64,000 nucleotides of DNA from Pelagicoccus albus (lineage in GTDB: Bacteria > Verrucomicrobiota > Verrucomicrobiia > Opitutales > Opitutaceae), in NCBI RefSeq assembly GCF_014230145.1, contig NZ_JACHVC010000008.1:124001-188000 (forward strand), in the 5' to 3' direction. Positions within the stretch are counted from its first letter, which is position 1, and each line of letters starts with the position of its first letter. The position numbers and the translations under genes are program-made. Below are positions 16,555 through 24,896 of this stretch, piece by piece. The notes beneath the pieces were generated by a model. The model was not told where the DNA came from and made no database searches. It was given only the letters and a program-made list of their open reading frames with translations.

Positions 16555-18219
16555 CTAAGATACGGTGGCTGGCTCTGCCGCTGCCGCGCTTTGTTCTTCG
16601 CTGTCGTCCTTCCAAGGCGCACGGGTGAGCTTCCAAACCTTGGTGGAGATCATGCGATCGATTTCCTTGAAGAAGTTGATCGCTCCCTTGAAGCCAGCGT
16701 ATGGTCCTCCGTAGTCGTAGGAGTGGAGCTGCTTACAGGGGATTCCCATCTTCTCGATAACATACTTGTCCTTGATACCGGAGCCGATGACATCTGGCTT
16801 GTGCAGTTCGATAAGCTTTTCGAGCTCGTGAGCAGAGATGTCGTCGATAACCAAAGTATCCTTGGCCATCTGGCGCATCATGCCTTCGTAGTCGCTGAAC
16901 TCGAAACCGCTCTCTTCCAGAGCGACTTTGCGCTCCTTGGTCTTGCGGAGGTTGAAGCGTTCGGGATCGGCTTCGATGTGGAGCTCTTCAATGTTACGGC
17001 TGTCAGCATCGATCTTGATGCTTGGGAGAACGTCGCGACCTTCGTAGTCGTCGCGGTGAGCGAACTCGTAACCAGCGGCGATGGTGGTCATTCCCATGTC
17101 GGAGAACAGGTCCTGGTAGTGGTGGGCACGGCTGCCACCCACGAAGAGGGCGGCTTTTTTGCCTTCGGTGCGCTGGCGCACGTCTTCAATAACGGGGCGG
17201 ACGTCCGCCATTTCCATGGCGATTACTTCCTCTACGCGGTCGGTTAGTTCTTTTTCGTCGAAGTACTGTGCGATCTTGCGGAGAGACTTCTTGGTACCTT
17301 CGATACCTATGAAGTTAACCTTGAACCAAGGCATACCGAACTTGGTTTCCATCATCTCCGCCATGTAGTTGATGGAGCGGTGGCACATCACCACGTTTAA
17401 GTCGGCCTGGTGACAGTTACAGATTTCGTCGTAGCTTACTCCACCGGATAGAGTACCGATGATGTGGATACCACATAGGCGTAGGATACGGTCGATTTCC
17501 CAGGCGTCACCGCCGATATTGTATTCACCGAGGACGTTGATCTTGTACTTGGCTTCGACTGGAGTGTCGTCGAGTCCGATCATGTTTTTGAATACACCGT
17601 TGTTCGCGATGTGGTGACCGGCAGATTGGCTGACTCCCTTGTAGCCTTCACAAGAGAAACCGAAGATGTTGATGCCAAGCTTTTCCTTCATTTCGCGGCA
17701 AACCGAGTGGATGTCGTCACCGATGAGACCGACAGGGCAAGTGGCGTAGACGCTGATAGCTTTGGGCTTGAATTCGTCGTAGGCTTCTTGGATGGCCTGC
17801 TTGAGCTGCTTCTCTCCGCCGAAGACGATGTGGTCTTCCTGCATGTCGGTAGACATGGAGTACTGGAGGTAGTTTGTTTCCTCCGGGTGGCGGATTTTGC
17901 TCATATTGCGGCGAGAGAGCCAGCTGTACCAACCGCAACCGATAGGGCCGTGAGTGATGTGCAAGATGTCGTAGATAGGACCGATGACCACACCTTTACA
18001 ACCGGCGTAAGAACATCCGCGCTGTGTTATGATACCTGGTACGGTACGGCTGTTGGCGCCGATGGCCTCCGGAGTTTCCGGAGTCTTGTTGACCAGCATT
18101 TGCTTAGCGCGCTTGCGTCTGGTCTTCTTGGGATAAATCTCGAGCATTTGCTCGCGGGTCTCTTCGGCGCTTGGTCCGGAGCCCATGGGAGAGTCGTTAT
18201 TTGCAATTTCGTCTGACAT
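16555..18219 (-). CDS. nifD: Nitrogenase MoFe protein alpha subunit NifD
   Basis: NifD holds the FeMo-cofactor where N2 is reduced. P-cluster cysteines are in RGCSYAGCKGV, HGPIGCGWYSW and YATCPVGLIGDD. GVSQSAGHHIANN supplies the conserved Gln and His near the cofactor, MCHRSINYM the cofactor cysteine, and QLHSYDYGGPYAGFKG the cofactor histidine. At 554 residues it is about 60 longer than the Azotobacter protein. The extra segment (about residues 400-460, starting DDYEGRDVLPSIKID) corresponds in position to the insertion of clostridial NifD. The cofactor residues and the absence of a delta-subunit gene argue against V- or Fe-only nitrogenase. Confidence 0.97.
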   Translation of the reverse strand: MSDEIANNDSPMGSGPSAEETREQMLEIYPKKTRRKRAKQMLVNKTPETPEAIGANSRTVPGIITQRGCSYAGCKGVVIGPIYDILHITHGPIGCGWYSWLSRRNMSKIRHPEETNYLQYSMSTDMQEDHIVFGGEKQLKQAIQEAYDEFKPKAISVYATCPVGLIGDDIHSVCREMKEKLGINIFGFSCEGYKGVSQSAGHHIANNGVFKNMIGLDDTPVEAKYKINVLGEYNIGGDAWEIDRILRLCGIHIIGTLSGGVSYDEICNCHQADLNVVMCHRSINYMAEMMETKFGMPWFKVNFIGIEGTKKSLRKIAQYFDEKELTDRVEEVIAMEMADVRPVIEDVRQRTEGKKAALFVGGSRAHHYQDLFSDMGMTTIAAGYEFAHRDDYEGRDVLPSIKIDADSRNIEELHIEADPERFNLRKTKERKVALEESGFEFSDYEGMMRQMAKDTLVIDDISAHELEKLIELHKPDVIGSGIKDKYVIEKMGIPCKQLHSYDYGGPYAGFKGAINFFKEIDRMISTKVWKLTRAPWKDDSEEQSAAAAEPATVS

Positions 18220-18346
18220 GGTAATTGAAGGCTAATTGTATTCAGTTTGCGGCGACGATATGAGACTTATTGCGAGATATATCGCAGCGCGTAGGTACTT
18301 GGGATGAGAGGCGCGGCTTCTATAATAATGCTGCGCGGCGGATGGG

Positions 18347-18371
18347 GGACGGCGGCAGGGCGCCGCCGTCC
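18347..18371 (-). other. Strong intercistronic hairpin between nifH and nifD
   Basis: A perfect 10-bp GC-rich stem (GGACGGCGGC with GCCGCCGTCC) with a 5-nt loop, no U-tract after it, and a 187-bp nifH-nifD gap. Stem-loops in this position are known in several diazotrophs to stabilise the nifH portion of the message and allow NifH excess; that role here is inferred. Confidence 0.6.
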
Positions 18372-18406
18372 GTGGTGGATCCGATCTGATACTGAGCTTT
18401 GAAAAC

Positions 18407-19348
<942 letters not shown>

Positions 19349-19364
19349 GCTCGTTTTTGGGTGC

Positions 19365-19381
19365 TTGTAAAGTACTGACAA
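19365..19381. promoter_or_regulatory. Dyad TTGT-N9-ACAA upstream of nifH, possible NifA-site variant
   Basis: The plus strand reads TTGTAAAGTACTGACAA, giving TGT-N9-ACA. The classical NifA enhancer is TGT-N10-ACA. The site is only about 20 bp upstream of the -24 element, closer than usual. Confidence 0.35.
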
Positions 19382-19459
19382 TCAGGGGAATAAAATATTT
19401 AAAATAGATTTTACTGAATTTAAGGCCCTGTTTTCGCCCCCCCAAAGCGTCCCGAAAAT

Positions 19460-19505
19460 CCTACATAAACGTCGGATGTAGGACCGATTCCTACCTTTTT
19501 GTAGG
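19460..19505. repeat. Interlocked CCTAC/GTAGG inverted repeats between nifH and nifA
   Basis: Four half-sites alternate: CCTACAT (19460), ATGTAGG (19476), TCCTAC (19489) and GTAGGA (19501). Each neighbour forms a dyad with the next, so three overlapping dyads share half-sites. They lie about 45-90 bp upstream of the nifA -35 box. This looks like an operator array for a dimeric regulator, but it is not the NifA TGT-N10-ACA pattern, because the half-sites point the other way. Confidence 0.6.
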
Positions 19506-19521
19506 ATCGCTGGACTTAAGG

Positions 19522-19576
19522 AATTCTAATGTAGAATTTAGCTAAACTTAACATTTGCTGAACTCGCTGCTCTAAT
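19522..19576 (+). promoter_or_regulatory. Sigma-70 promoter of nifA with adjacent dyad
   Basis: TTAACA (19548) and TCTAAT (19571) are separated by 17 bp, five of six matches in each box. Predicted start is near 19583, giving a 39-nt leader to the ATG at 19622. A perfect dyad AATTCTA-ATG-TAGAATT (19522-19538) abuts the -35 box and could be an operator. Confidence 0.6.
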
Positions 19577-19621
19577 TATAGCATTCCCTATTTTAGGCAC
19601 TCTTCCAGCTTGTCTAGGGGC

Positions 19622-21244
19622 ATGAACGAGCATGCAAGTTGTAGCGTTGGATCGTGTTCCCTGGCCAAAGAAGGCCCGCCCCTCGCTTTGCTAAATACAG
19701 CTAACGGAATAAACTGCCGATCGGTGCAGGAGCTCGGCTTATTGTTTTCCGTTAGTCAGACACTCGAAAAAAGTTTAGACTTAGGGGATATCATCCGTCC
19801 GGCTTTGAATCGGTTGCGCAGTTTCCTGGGATTGAACCGTGGAAGTATCGCTATCCGAAATCGTGATACAGGCGGATTTCTTTTAGCGGAGGCCGTGGGA
19901 CTGCAGGACGACGTATCGCCGGACATCTATTTGCAGTTCATCCGTCCCATCGTAGTGCGGACTATGGAGAAGGGCGATCCGGTGATCGTCCCGAAACTGG
20001 AGGAGTGGACTAAGGATAAGGATATAGAGAGCCACGTTCTTGAACCGCTGCTTATTGCGCAGGGGATCGGTCTGGTAAGCGTACCGCTACGTACGGATGA
20101 CGAAGTCATCGGGGCTCTCAGTATCGAGTGTTCGAATTCAGGTAATGGCTGGGAGTCGACGGTACGAATTTTGACTATGATCGCTTCGATCGTCGCTCAG
20201 GCGGCTCGAGTGCGAAGGGATGCCGCAGAGCAACTTCAGAGTTTACGGGCGGAGAATGAGCGGCTGCAGGAGGAAATCGCCCATGGCTTTCGACCAAACA
20301 ACATGATCGGCAATTCCAGCATCATGAAAACGGTCTATTACCACATCGAGCAGGTGGCCAACAGTTCGACATCGGTTTTGGTTCGTGGGGAAAGCGGCAC
20401 CGGCAAGGAGCTGGTCGCGAAAGCGCTTCATGAAAAGAGCCCTCGCAAGAAGAAGCCGTTTGTGAAGTTCAATTGTGCCGCTTTGCCGGACTCCATCATC
20501 GAGAGCGAGCTCTTCGGTCATGAGAAGGGAGCCTTCACCGGGGCGCTCGCCATGCGCAAAGGGCGTTTCGAAGCCGCAGACGGAGGTACTATTTTCTTGG
20601 ATGAGATTGGTGACATTTCGCAATCCACCCAGATTAAGCTCCTTCGTGTTCTTCAGGAACGGGAGTTCGAACGAGTTGGCAGCCAGGAGACCCGTCGCGT
20701 CGATGTGCGCGTGGTTGCAGCTACCAGTCGGAACCTCGAAGAGATGATCGAAGAGGGGGCTTTCCGTGAGGACCTTTATTACCGCTTAAACGTTTTTCCC
20801 ATCTACATGCCGCCGTTGCGGGAGCGCAAATGCGACATCCTCATGCTAGCCGATCACTTTATCGATAAATTTTCGAAGCGTCTGGGCCAGAAGCGGACTC
20901 GCATCTCTTCTGCTGCCATAGACATGCTGGTGAGCTATCACTGGGCCGGAAACGTCCGCGAGCTGGAGAATTGTATCGAACGCGCGGTGCTGCTGGCGAA
21001 GGGGCAGAGTATCAAGGCTCACCATCTTCCACCGACGCTGCAGAAGAAAACTAAGGCGGAATCGTCCGAGGTCGCGACTTTGGAGGATGCGGTGCAAGCT
21101 CTGGAGCGCGAAATGATCGTGGATGCGCTGAAGGAGACCGGGAGCAATTTGGCGGAAGCTGCCCGACGCTTGGGCATCACGGAGAGAAAAGCGGGTCTTC
21201 GCGTCAAGAAATACGGTATCGACTTGGCTCGCTTCAAAAATTGA
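19622..21244 (+). CDS. nifA: Sigma-54-dependent nif activator NifA
   Basis: NifA activates sigma-54 promoters of nif genes. The 540-residue protein has an N-terminal GAF domain (about residues 40-200), an AAA+ domain with Walker A GESGTGKELVA, the sigma-54-contacting GAFTGA, Walker B GGTIFLDEIGD, and RLNVFPIYMPPLRER, then a Fis-type helix-turn-helix near the end (NLAEAARRLGITERKAGL). The interdomain cysteine motif of oxygen-sensitive rhizobial NifA is absent, and no nifL is nearby, so nitrogen or oxygen input probably enters through the GAF domain, perhaps with PII. ATG 19622 is preferred over an upstream TTG at 19610; AGGGG lies just before it. Confidence 0.92.
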   Translation: MNEHASCSVGSCSLAKEGPPLALLNTANGINCRSVQELGLLFSVSQTLEKSLDLGDIIRPALNRLRSFLGLNRGSIAIRNRDTGGFLLAEAVGLQDDVSPDIYLQFIRPIVVRTMEKGDPVIVPKLEEWTKDKDIESHVLEPLLIAQGIGLVSVPLRTDDEVIGALSIECSNSGNGWESTVRILTMIASIVAQAARVRRDAAEQLQSLRAENERLQEEIAHGFRPNNMIGNSSIMKTVYYHIEQVANSSTSVLVRGESGTGKELVAKALHEKSPRKKKPFVKFNCAALPDSIIESELFGHEKGAFTGALAMRKGRFEAADGGTIFLDEIGDISQSTQIKLLRVLQEREFERVGSQETRRVDVRVVAATSRNLEEMIEEGAFREDLYYRLNVFPIYMPPLRERKCDILMLADHFIDKFSKRLGQKRTRISSAAIDMLVSYHWAGNVRELENCIERAVLLAKGQSIKAHHLPPTLQKKTKAESSEVATLEDAVQALEREMIVDALKETGSNLAEAARRLGITERKAGLRVKKYGIDLARFKN

Positions 21245-21319
21245 GGCCCTGCGGCCAGCCCCTTATCCGGACCTCCTTTTCGAGTTGCAGATCGATGAGG
21301 GCGGACTTGTGATGCGGGG

Positions 21320-22543
21320 ATGAGCGCAAGCCCCGAGATCAAGAACGACAAGTCAGCTTTGCCCGACGAGCACGGGCGTTTTGGCCAGTTTGGAGGAAGT
21401 TATGTTCCCGAAACTCTTGTCACCGCACTAGAGGACCTGACCAAAGAGTACGAGGCTGCCAAAAAGGATCCTGAGTTTCAGAAGGAGCTAGCCTTTTACC
21501 TCAAGGAATTCGCGGGACGCCCCACTGGTTTGTACTACGCTGAAAGGCTGACCGAAGAACTCGGCGGGGCTAAGATCTATCTGAAGCGGGAAGACTTGCT
21601 GCATACTGGAGCCCATAAGATCAACAACGCCATCGGGCAGGCTCTGCTGGCTAAACGGATGGGCAAAAAACGAGTGATCGCGGAGACGGGAGCCGGCCAA
21701 CACGGGGTGGCTACTGCAACCGTTTGCGCCCGTTTCGGACTCGAGTGTGTGGTTTATATGGGGGCGGTCGACATGGAGCGGCAGAAGCTCAACGTTTTCC
21801 GGATGCGCCTTTGCGGAGCGGAAGTTCGTGGCGTGGAAAGCGGACAAAAGACTCTGAAGGACGCGGTGAACGAGGCGATGCGCGATTGGGTGACTAATGT
21901 TCGCGACACGCACTATATTTTAGGTTCGGCCCTGGGCGCCCACCCATACCCCATGATGGTGCGCGATTTTCACAAGATAATCGGCGAGGAGACTCGAAAG
22001 GAAATCCTGGAAAAGGAAGGCCGGCTCCCCGACGAATTGGTAGCTTGTGTGGGAGGCGGAAGTAATGCTATCGGCCTATTCTATGATTTTCTCGATGAAG
22101 AGGGCATTCGCATGGTGGGAGTGGAAGCCGGGGGTCGCGGCATCAAGCTCGGCGAGCATGCGGCCCGTTTCGAGGGAGGTCGCCTCGGAGTGCTGCAAGG
22201 ATCGAAGACTTACATTTTGCAGAACCCGGACGGGCAAATCGAGTTGACCCATTCTATCTCTGCGGGCCTCGACTATGCAGCTATCGGACCGGAGCACGCC
22301 TATTATCGAGACACGGGACGAATTGATTACGCCTATGCAACCGACGAGGCTGTGCTAGAGGCTTTCAAGACGCTGAGTCGCACGGAAGGGATTATCCCTG
22401 CCTTGGAGTCCAGCCACGCGATCGCTTACGTACTCAAACGAGCTCCAGAAATGGATAAGGATAAGATCATCGTGATGAGTCTAAGTGGCCGTGGAGATAA
22501 GGATGTGAGCCAAGTTGCCCAAATGCTTGGCGCTGATGTTTAG
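21320..22543 (+). CDS. trpB: Tryptophan synthase beta chain
   Basis: TrpB condenses indole with serine to give tryptophan. At 407 residues it is full length. [16 protein letters not shown] is at the N-terminus, the PLP lysine is in [17 protein letters not shown], and the phosphate-binding loop is [28 protein letters not shown] is the TrpB1 signature. No trpA is in the window, and trpF is 15 kb away, so the trp genes are scattered. ATG 21320 follows GCGGGG. The gene lies 75 bp after nifA without an obvious terminator and 18 bp before yicC. Confidence 0.97.
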   Translation: MSASPEIKNDKSALPDEHGRFGQFGGSYVPETLVTALEDLTKEYEAAKKDPEFQKELAFYLKEFAGRPTGLYYAERLTEELGGAKIYLKREDLLHTGAHKINNAIGQALLAKRMGKKRVIAETGAGQHGVATATVCARFGLECVVYMGAVDMERQKLNVFRMRLCGAEVRGVESGQKTLKDAVNEAMRDWVTNVRDTHYILGSALGAHPYPMMVRDFHKIIGEETRKEILEKEGRLPDELVACVGGGSNAIGLFYDFLDEEGIRMVGVEAGGRGIKLGEHAARFEGGRLGVLQGSKTYILQNPDGQIELTHSISAGLDYAAIGPEHAYYRDTGRIDYAYATDEAVLEAFKTLSRTEGIIPALESSHAIAYVLKRAPEMDKDKIIVMSLSGRGDKDVSQVAQMLGADV

Positions 22544-22561
22544 TTTTCTGGCAATCGTATC

Positions 22562-23434
22562 ATGAATAGCATGACAGGATTTGGCCGCTGCGAAGTGGCA
22601 AAGGACGGGGTAGTTGTTTCGCTACGCGTAAGCTCGGTCAACCGTAAGAATTTGGAAGTGGTATGCTCGCTGCCCAAAGAACTTCAGCAGCTTGAACGCA
22701 AGGTGCAGGAGAAGGTTCGAGCGGTCGCGGCTCGTGGACGTTTCCAGTTTTCTTTAGACGTTCGCCAGCAAGGTAGCAGCAGCGTCGGCCTGCCTACCGA
22801 CGAGCAGATCGATTCGGTCTTGGAGCGTCTCAAGTCGATCGCAGAGCGGCATGGGGCTAGTTTCGTAGTAGATGCGGACCTACTTGTGCAGGTGTCGCGG
22901 CTGCTAGAGAAAGAGGATGCGGGTCTTCCAGAGAAAACGGCGGAGGCACTTTTGTTTCAAGCTGTGGATACCGCTTTGCAGGAGTTGGTGACTATGCGTG
23001 AAAAAGAAGGCGAGGCCCTGAAGGCAGATCTCGAATCACGTGGTCAAACCCTGAAATCCTTAGTGGATCAAGTACGGGAGCAAGCTCCTGGCATGGTGGA
23101 CAAGTATCGTGAGAATCTTTTGGCTCGCTTGGAACAAGGAGGTTTGGAGGTCGATATCAATGACGACCGCGTTTTGCGGGAGATCGCCCTTTTTGCAGAT
23201 CGTTGCGATATCTCCGAAGAGATTACCCGACTCGACAGCCACTTGGAACAGTTCGTTGAGCTTATCAATAAGGGTGAGCCTGTCGGACGTCCACTGGAGT
23301 TTCTTCTGCAAGAGGTCGGTCGAGAGATAAACACCAGTGGAAGCAAGGCTACCTCGATTGAAGTGTCGCGCTTGGTGCTAGAATTGAAGAACGAGCTTGA
23401 GCGGATACGCGAGCAGGTTGCTAACGTCGAATAG
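22562..23434 (+). CDS. yicC: YicC-family endoribonuclease-like protein
   Basis: The 290-residue protein begins MNSMTGFGRCE, the hallmark of the YicC family, and ends with the DUF1732 segment VGRPLEFLLQEVGREINTSG followed by a SKATSIEVSRLVLELKNELE helix. Family members are stress-related proteins that act as or with ribonucleases. It follows trpB by 18 bp. In many bacteria gmk and rpoZ follow yicC, but here the next gene (lspA) is convergent. Confidence 0.93.
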   Translation: MNSMTGFGRCEVAKDGVVVSLRVSSVNRKNLEVVCSLPKELQQLERKVQEKVRAVAARGRFQFSLDVRQQGSSSVGLPTDEQIDSVLERLKSIAERHGASFVVDADLLVQVSRLLEKEDAGLPEKTAEALLFQAVDTALQELVTMREKEGEALKADLESRGQTLKSLVDQVREQAPGMVDKYRENLLARLEQGGLEVDINDDRVLREIALFADRCDISEEITRLDSHLEQFVELINKGEPVGRPLEFLLQEVGREINTSGSKATSIEVSRLVLELKNELERIREQVANVE

Positions 23435-23468
23435 TCGTCGCGAAAAGACGAATACGATTCGTTGAAAC

Positions 23469-24092
23469 CTAGGCTTTGTCCTCTTGTTTCAGAGGGTTTG
23501 ATGGGGCGTTCTCCTCAAGAGAGTCACTGCTCTCGGCTTCATCGCCGCTATTCTCTGCTGCGTTGAATACCGCTTCTTCGTTTTCCTTCTGGATTTCCTC
23601 TGGTGTCTTTTCGTTGGATCGAAAAGAGAAGATTATATACAAAGCCACTCCTACCGTGATTCCTGAGTCGGCGATGTTAAAACTGGGGAAGTAGTAATCC
23701 CCATAATGGAAATCTAGGAAATCTATGACTTTCTGAATACGAATCCGATCGATCATGTTTCCGATGATTCCGCCAATGATAAGTCCGTAGCTCAGCTGGA
23801 TTTTTGGCAGATGAAGCTCTAGGGCCTTTCGGAAAAAGAAGAGAAGGCCGAGGGCTAGGAATCCGACCGCGGTGAGTGGCCAGATGTGGCCGGAAAACAT
23901 GGACCACGCTGCTCCGGTATTGGTGACCCAGACGATGTTGAAGAAGCCCGGTATGACTTCTATGCTCTCAGGCGGGAAGAAGGCTCCCTCGTAGGGGAGC
24001 GTGTTTACTACCCAGAGTTTAGTGGCTTGGTCTAGAAGCAAAACGGCTGCTGCCAAGGTGAGCAGCAGCCTGTATTTGGAAAACTTTGACAC
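23469..24092 (-). CDS. lspA: Lipoprotein signal peptidase (signal peptidase II)
   Basis: LspA cleaves the signal peptide of prolipoproteins in the inner membrane. The protein has four membrane segments in residues 5-160. The catalytic aspartates are in GGIIGNMIDRI and FNIADSGITVG. VTNTGAAWSMF is the third conserved block. At 207 residues it is longer than usual because of a roughly 45-residue Glu/Ser-rich C-terminal tail of unknown role. It is the last gene of an ileS-dksA-lspA run, 12 bp after the DksA-like gene. Confidence 0.95.
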   Translation of the reverse strand: MSKFSKYRLLLTLAAAVLLLDQATKLWVVNTLPYEGAFFPPESIEVIPGFFNIVWVTNTGAAWSMFSGHIWPLTAVGFLALGLLFFFRKALELHLPKIQLSYGLIIGGIIGNMIDRIRIQKVIDFLDFHYGDYYFPSFNIADSGITVGVALYIIFSFRSNEKTPEEIQKENEEAVFNAAENSGDEAESSDSLEENAPSNPLKQEDKA

Positions 24093-24104
24093 GCGGTGCG
24101 TGGT

Positions 24105-24890
24105 TTAGTTGTCGTCGTCGTCCGATCCGTAGTTGAGTGAATCCTCGGATGAGGCGTCGGCGAAAACTCCACCAGATTGAGCGCGTGTGCGGAAGGTGTT
24201 CTTCTCGATTTGCTCTTGGGTCTTCATGGAGTAGCGAGTGAACGGTACGGCCATGAGTCGCTCATCACGAATCTGTTTGCCGGTCATTTCGCAGAAACCG
24301 TAGGTACCGTCGAAAATGCGATCGATGGCAGCTTCGATTTCCTGAAGCGCATCTTGCTCGGATGAAACCATGCTCAAGGCGAAGTCGCGGTCGAAGGTGT
24401 CGGTACCCGCGTCGGCCATGTGCTGGCTGTATCCTGAAAGGTCACCCGCATCGTCCTTGCTGGAGCGCTTGAGTGTTTCTTCCGTGTGAGCGCTAAGTCC
24501 GTGCTTAACGTGGTCGCGTAGCTGAACGAGCAGGTCGTAGAATTTCTTGTACTTGGCGGGAACGTCGGAAGCGTCGCGTTTCTTGGTCTTGGCAGCGGGA
24601 GCTGCGGGGTTGTAACCCAAGATATCAGCGAGCGATGCGGCCCCAAAGCTTTGCTTTTGCTTTTTGGCCTCCGCTTCTTCGATCGCTTTGCGGGCTTTTT
24701 CCTTGGCTGCGATGTCGGCTCTCTCCTTCGCTTCGTCTTCGCCGCGAGTGCTGGCAATCGCGAGGGCGTCGTCTAGAGAGAAGCCGCTAGCGGCTGCTGA
24801 CTTTTTTCCGTTCTTTTTTGCTGCTTTTGCTGGAGTCTTAGAGGCTACTTTCTTGGCCGCTTTTTTAGCAGGTGTCTTCTTATCAGGCAT
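24105..24890 (-). CDS. DksA/TraR-family protein with degenerate zinc finger
   Basis: DksA-type proteins enter the RNA polymerase secondary channel and tune transcription with ppGpp. The 261-residue product has an Ala/Lys-rich N-terminus (about 35 residues, histone-tail-like), a linker, a coiled-coil region with TDTFDRDFALSMVSSEQDAL near residue 165 (the conserved acidic tip region) and the zinc-finger position IFDGTYGFCEMTGKQI. Only the first of four expected cysteines is kept; the others are replaced, as in the cysteine-poor variants known in other phyla. It is tightly spaced between ileS (6 bp) and lspA (12 bp). The exact function is unproven. Confidence 0.85.
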   Translation of the reverse strand: MPDKKTPAKKAAKKVASKTPAKAAKKNGKKSAAASGFSLDDALAIASTRGEDEAKERADIAAKEKARKAIEEAEAKKQKQSFGAASLADILGYNPAAPAAKTKKRDASDVPAKYKKFYDLLVQLRDHVKHGLSAHTEETLKRSSKDDAGDLSGYSQHMADAGTDTFDRDFALSMVSSEQDALQEIEAAIDRIFDGTYGFCEMTGKQIRDERLMAVPFTRYSMKTQEQIEKNTFRTRAQSGGVFADASSEDSLNYGSDDDDN

Positions 24891-24896
24891 GTGTAA

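Noticed and set aside
16555-18219. Alternative (V or Fe-only) nitrogenase
   Set aside because: No delta-subunit gene follows, NifD carries Mo-type cofactor segments, and nifE, nifN, nifB and nifV accompany it.
19460-19505. Reading the CCTAC/GTAGG dyads as NifA enhancers
   Set aside because: NifA sites are TGT-N10-ACA; here the arrangement is ACA...TGT with other spacings.
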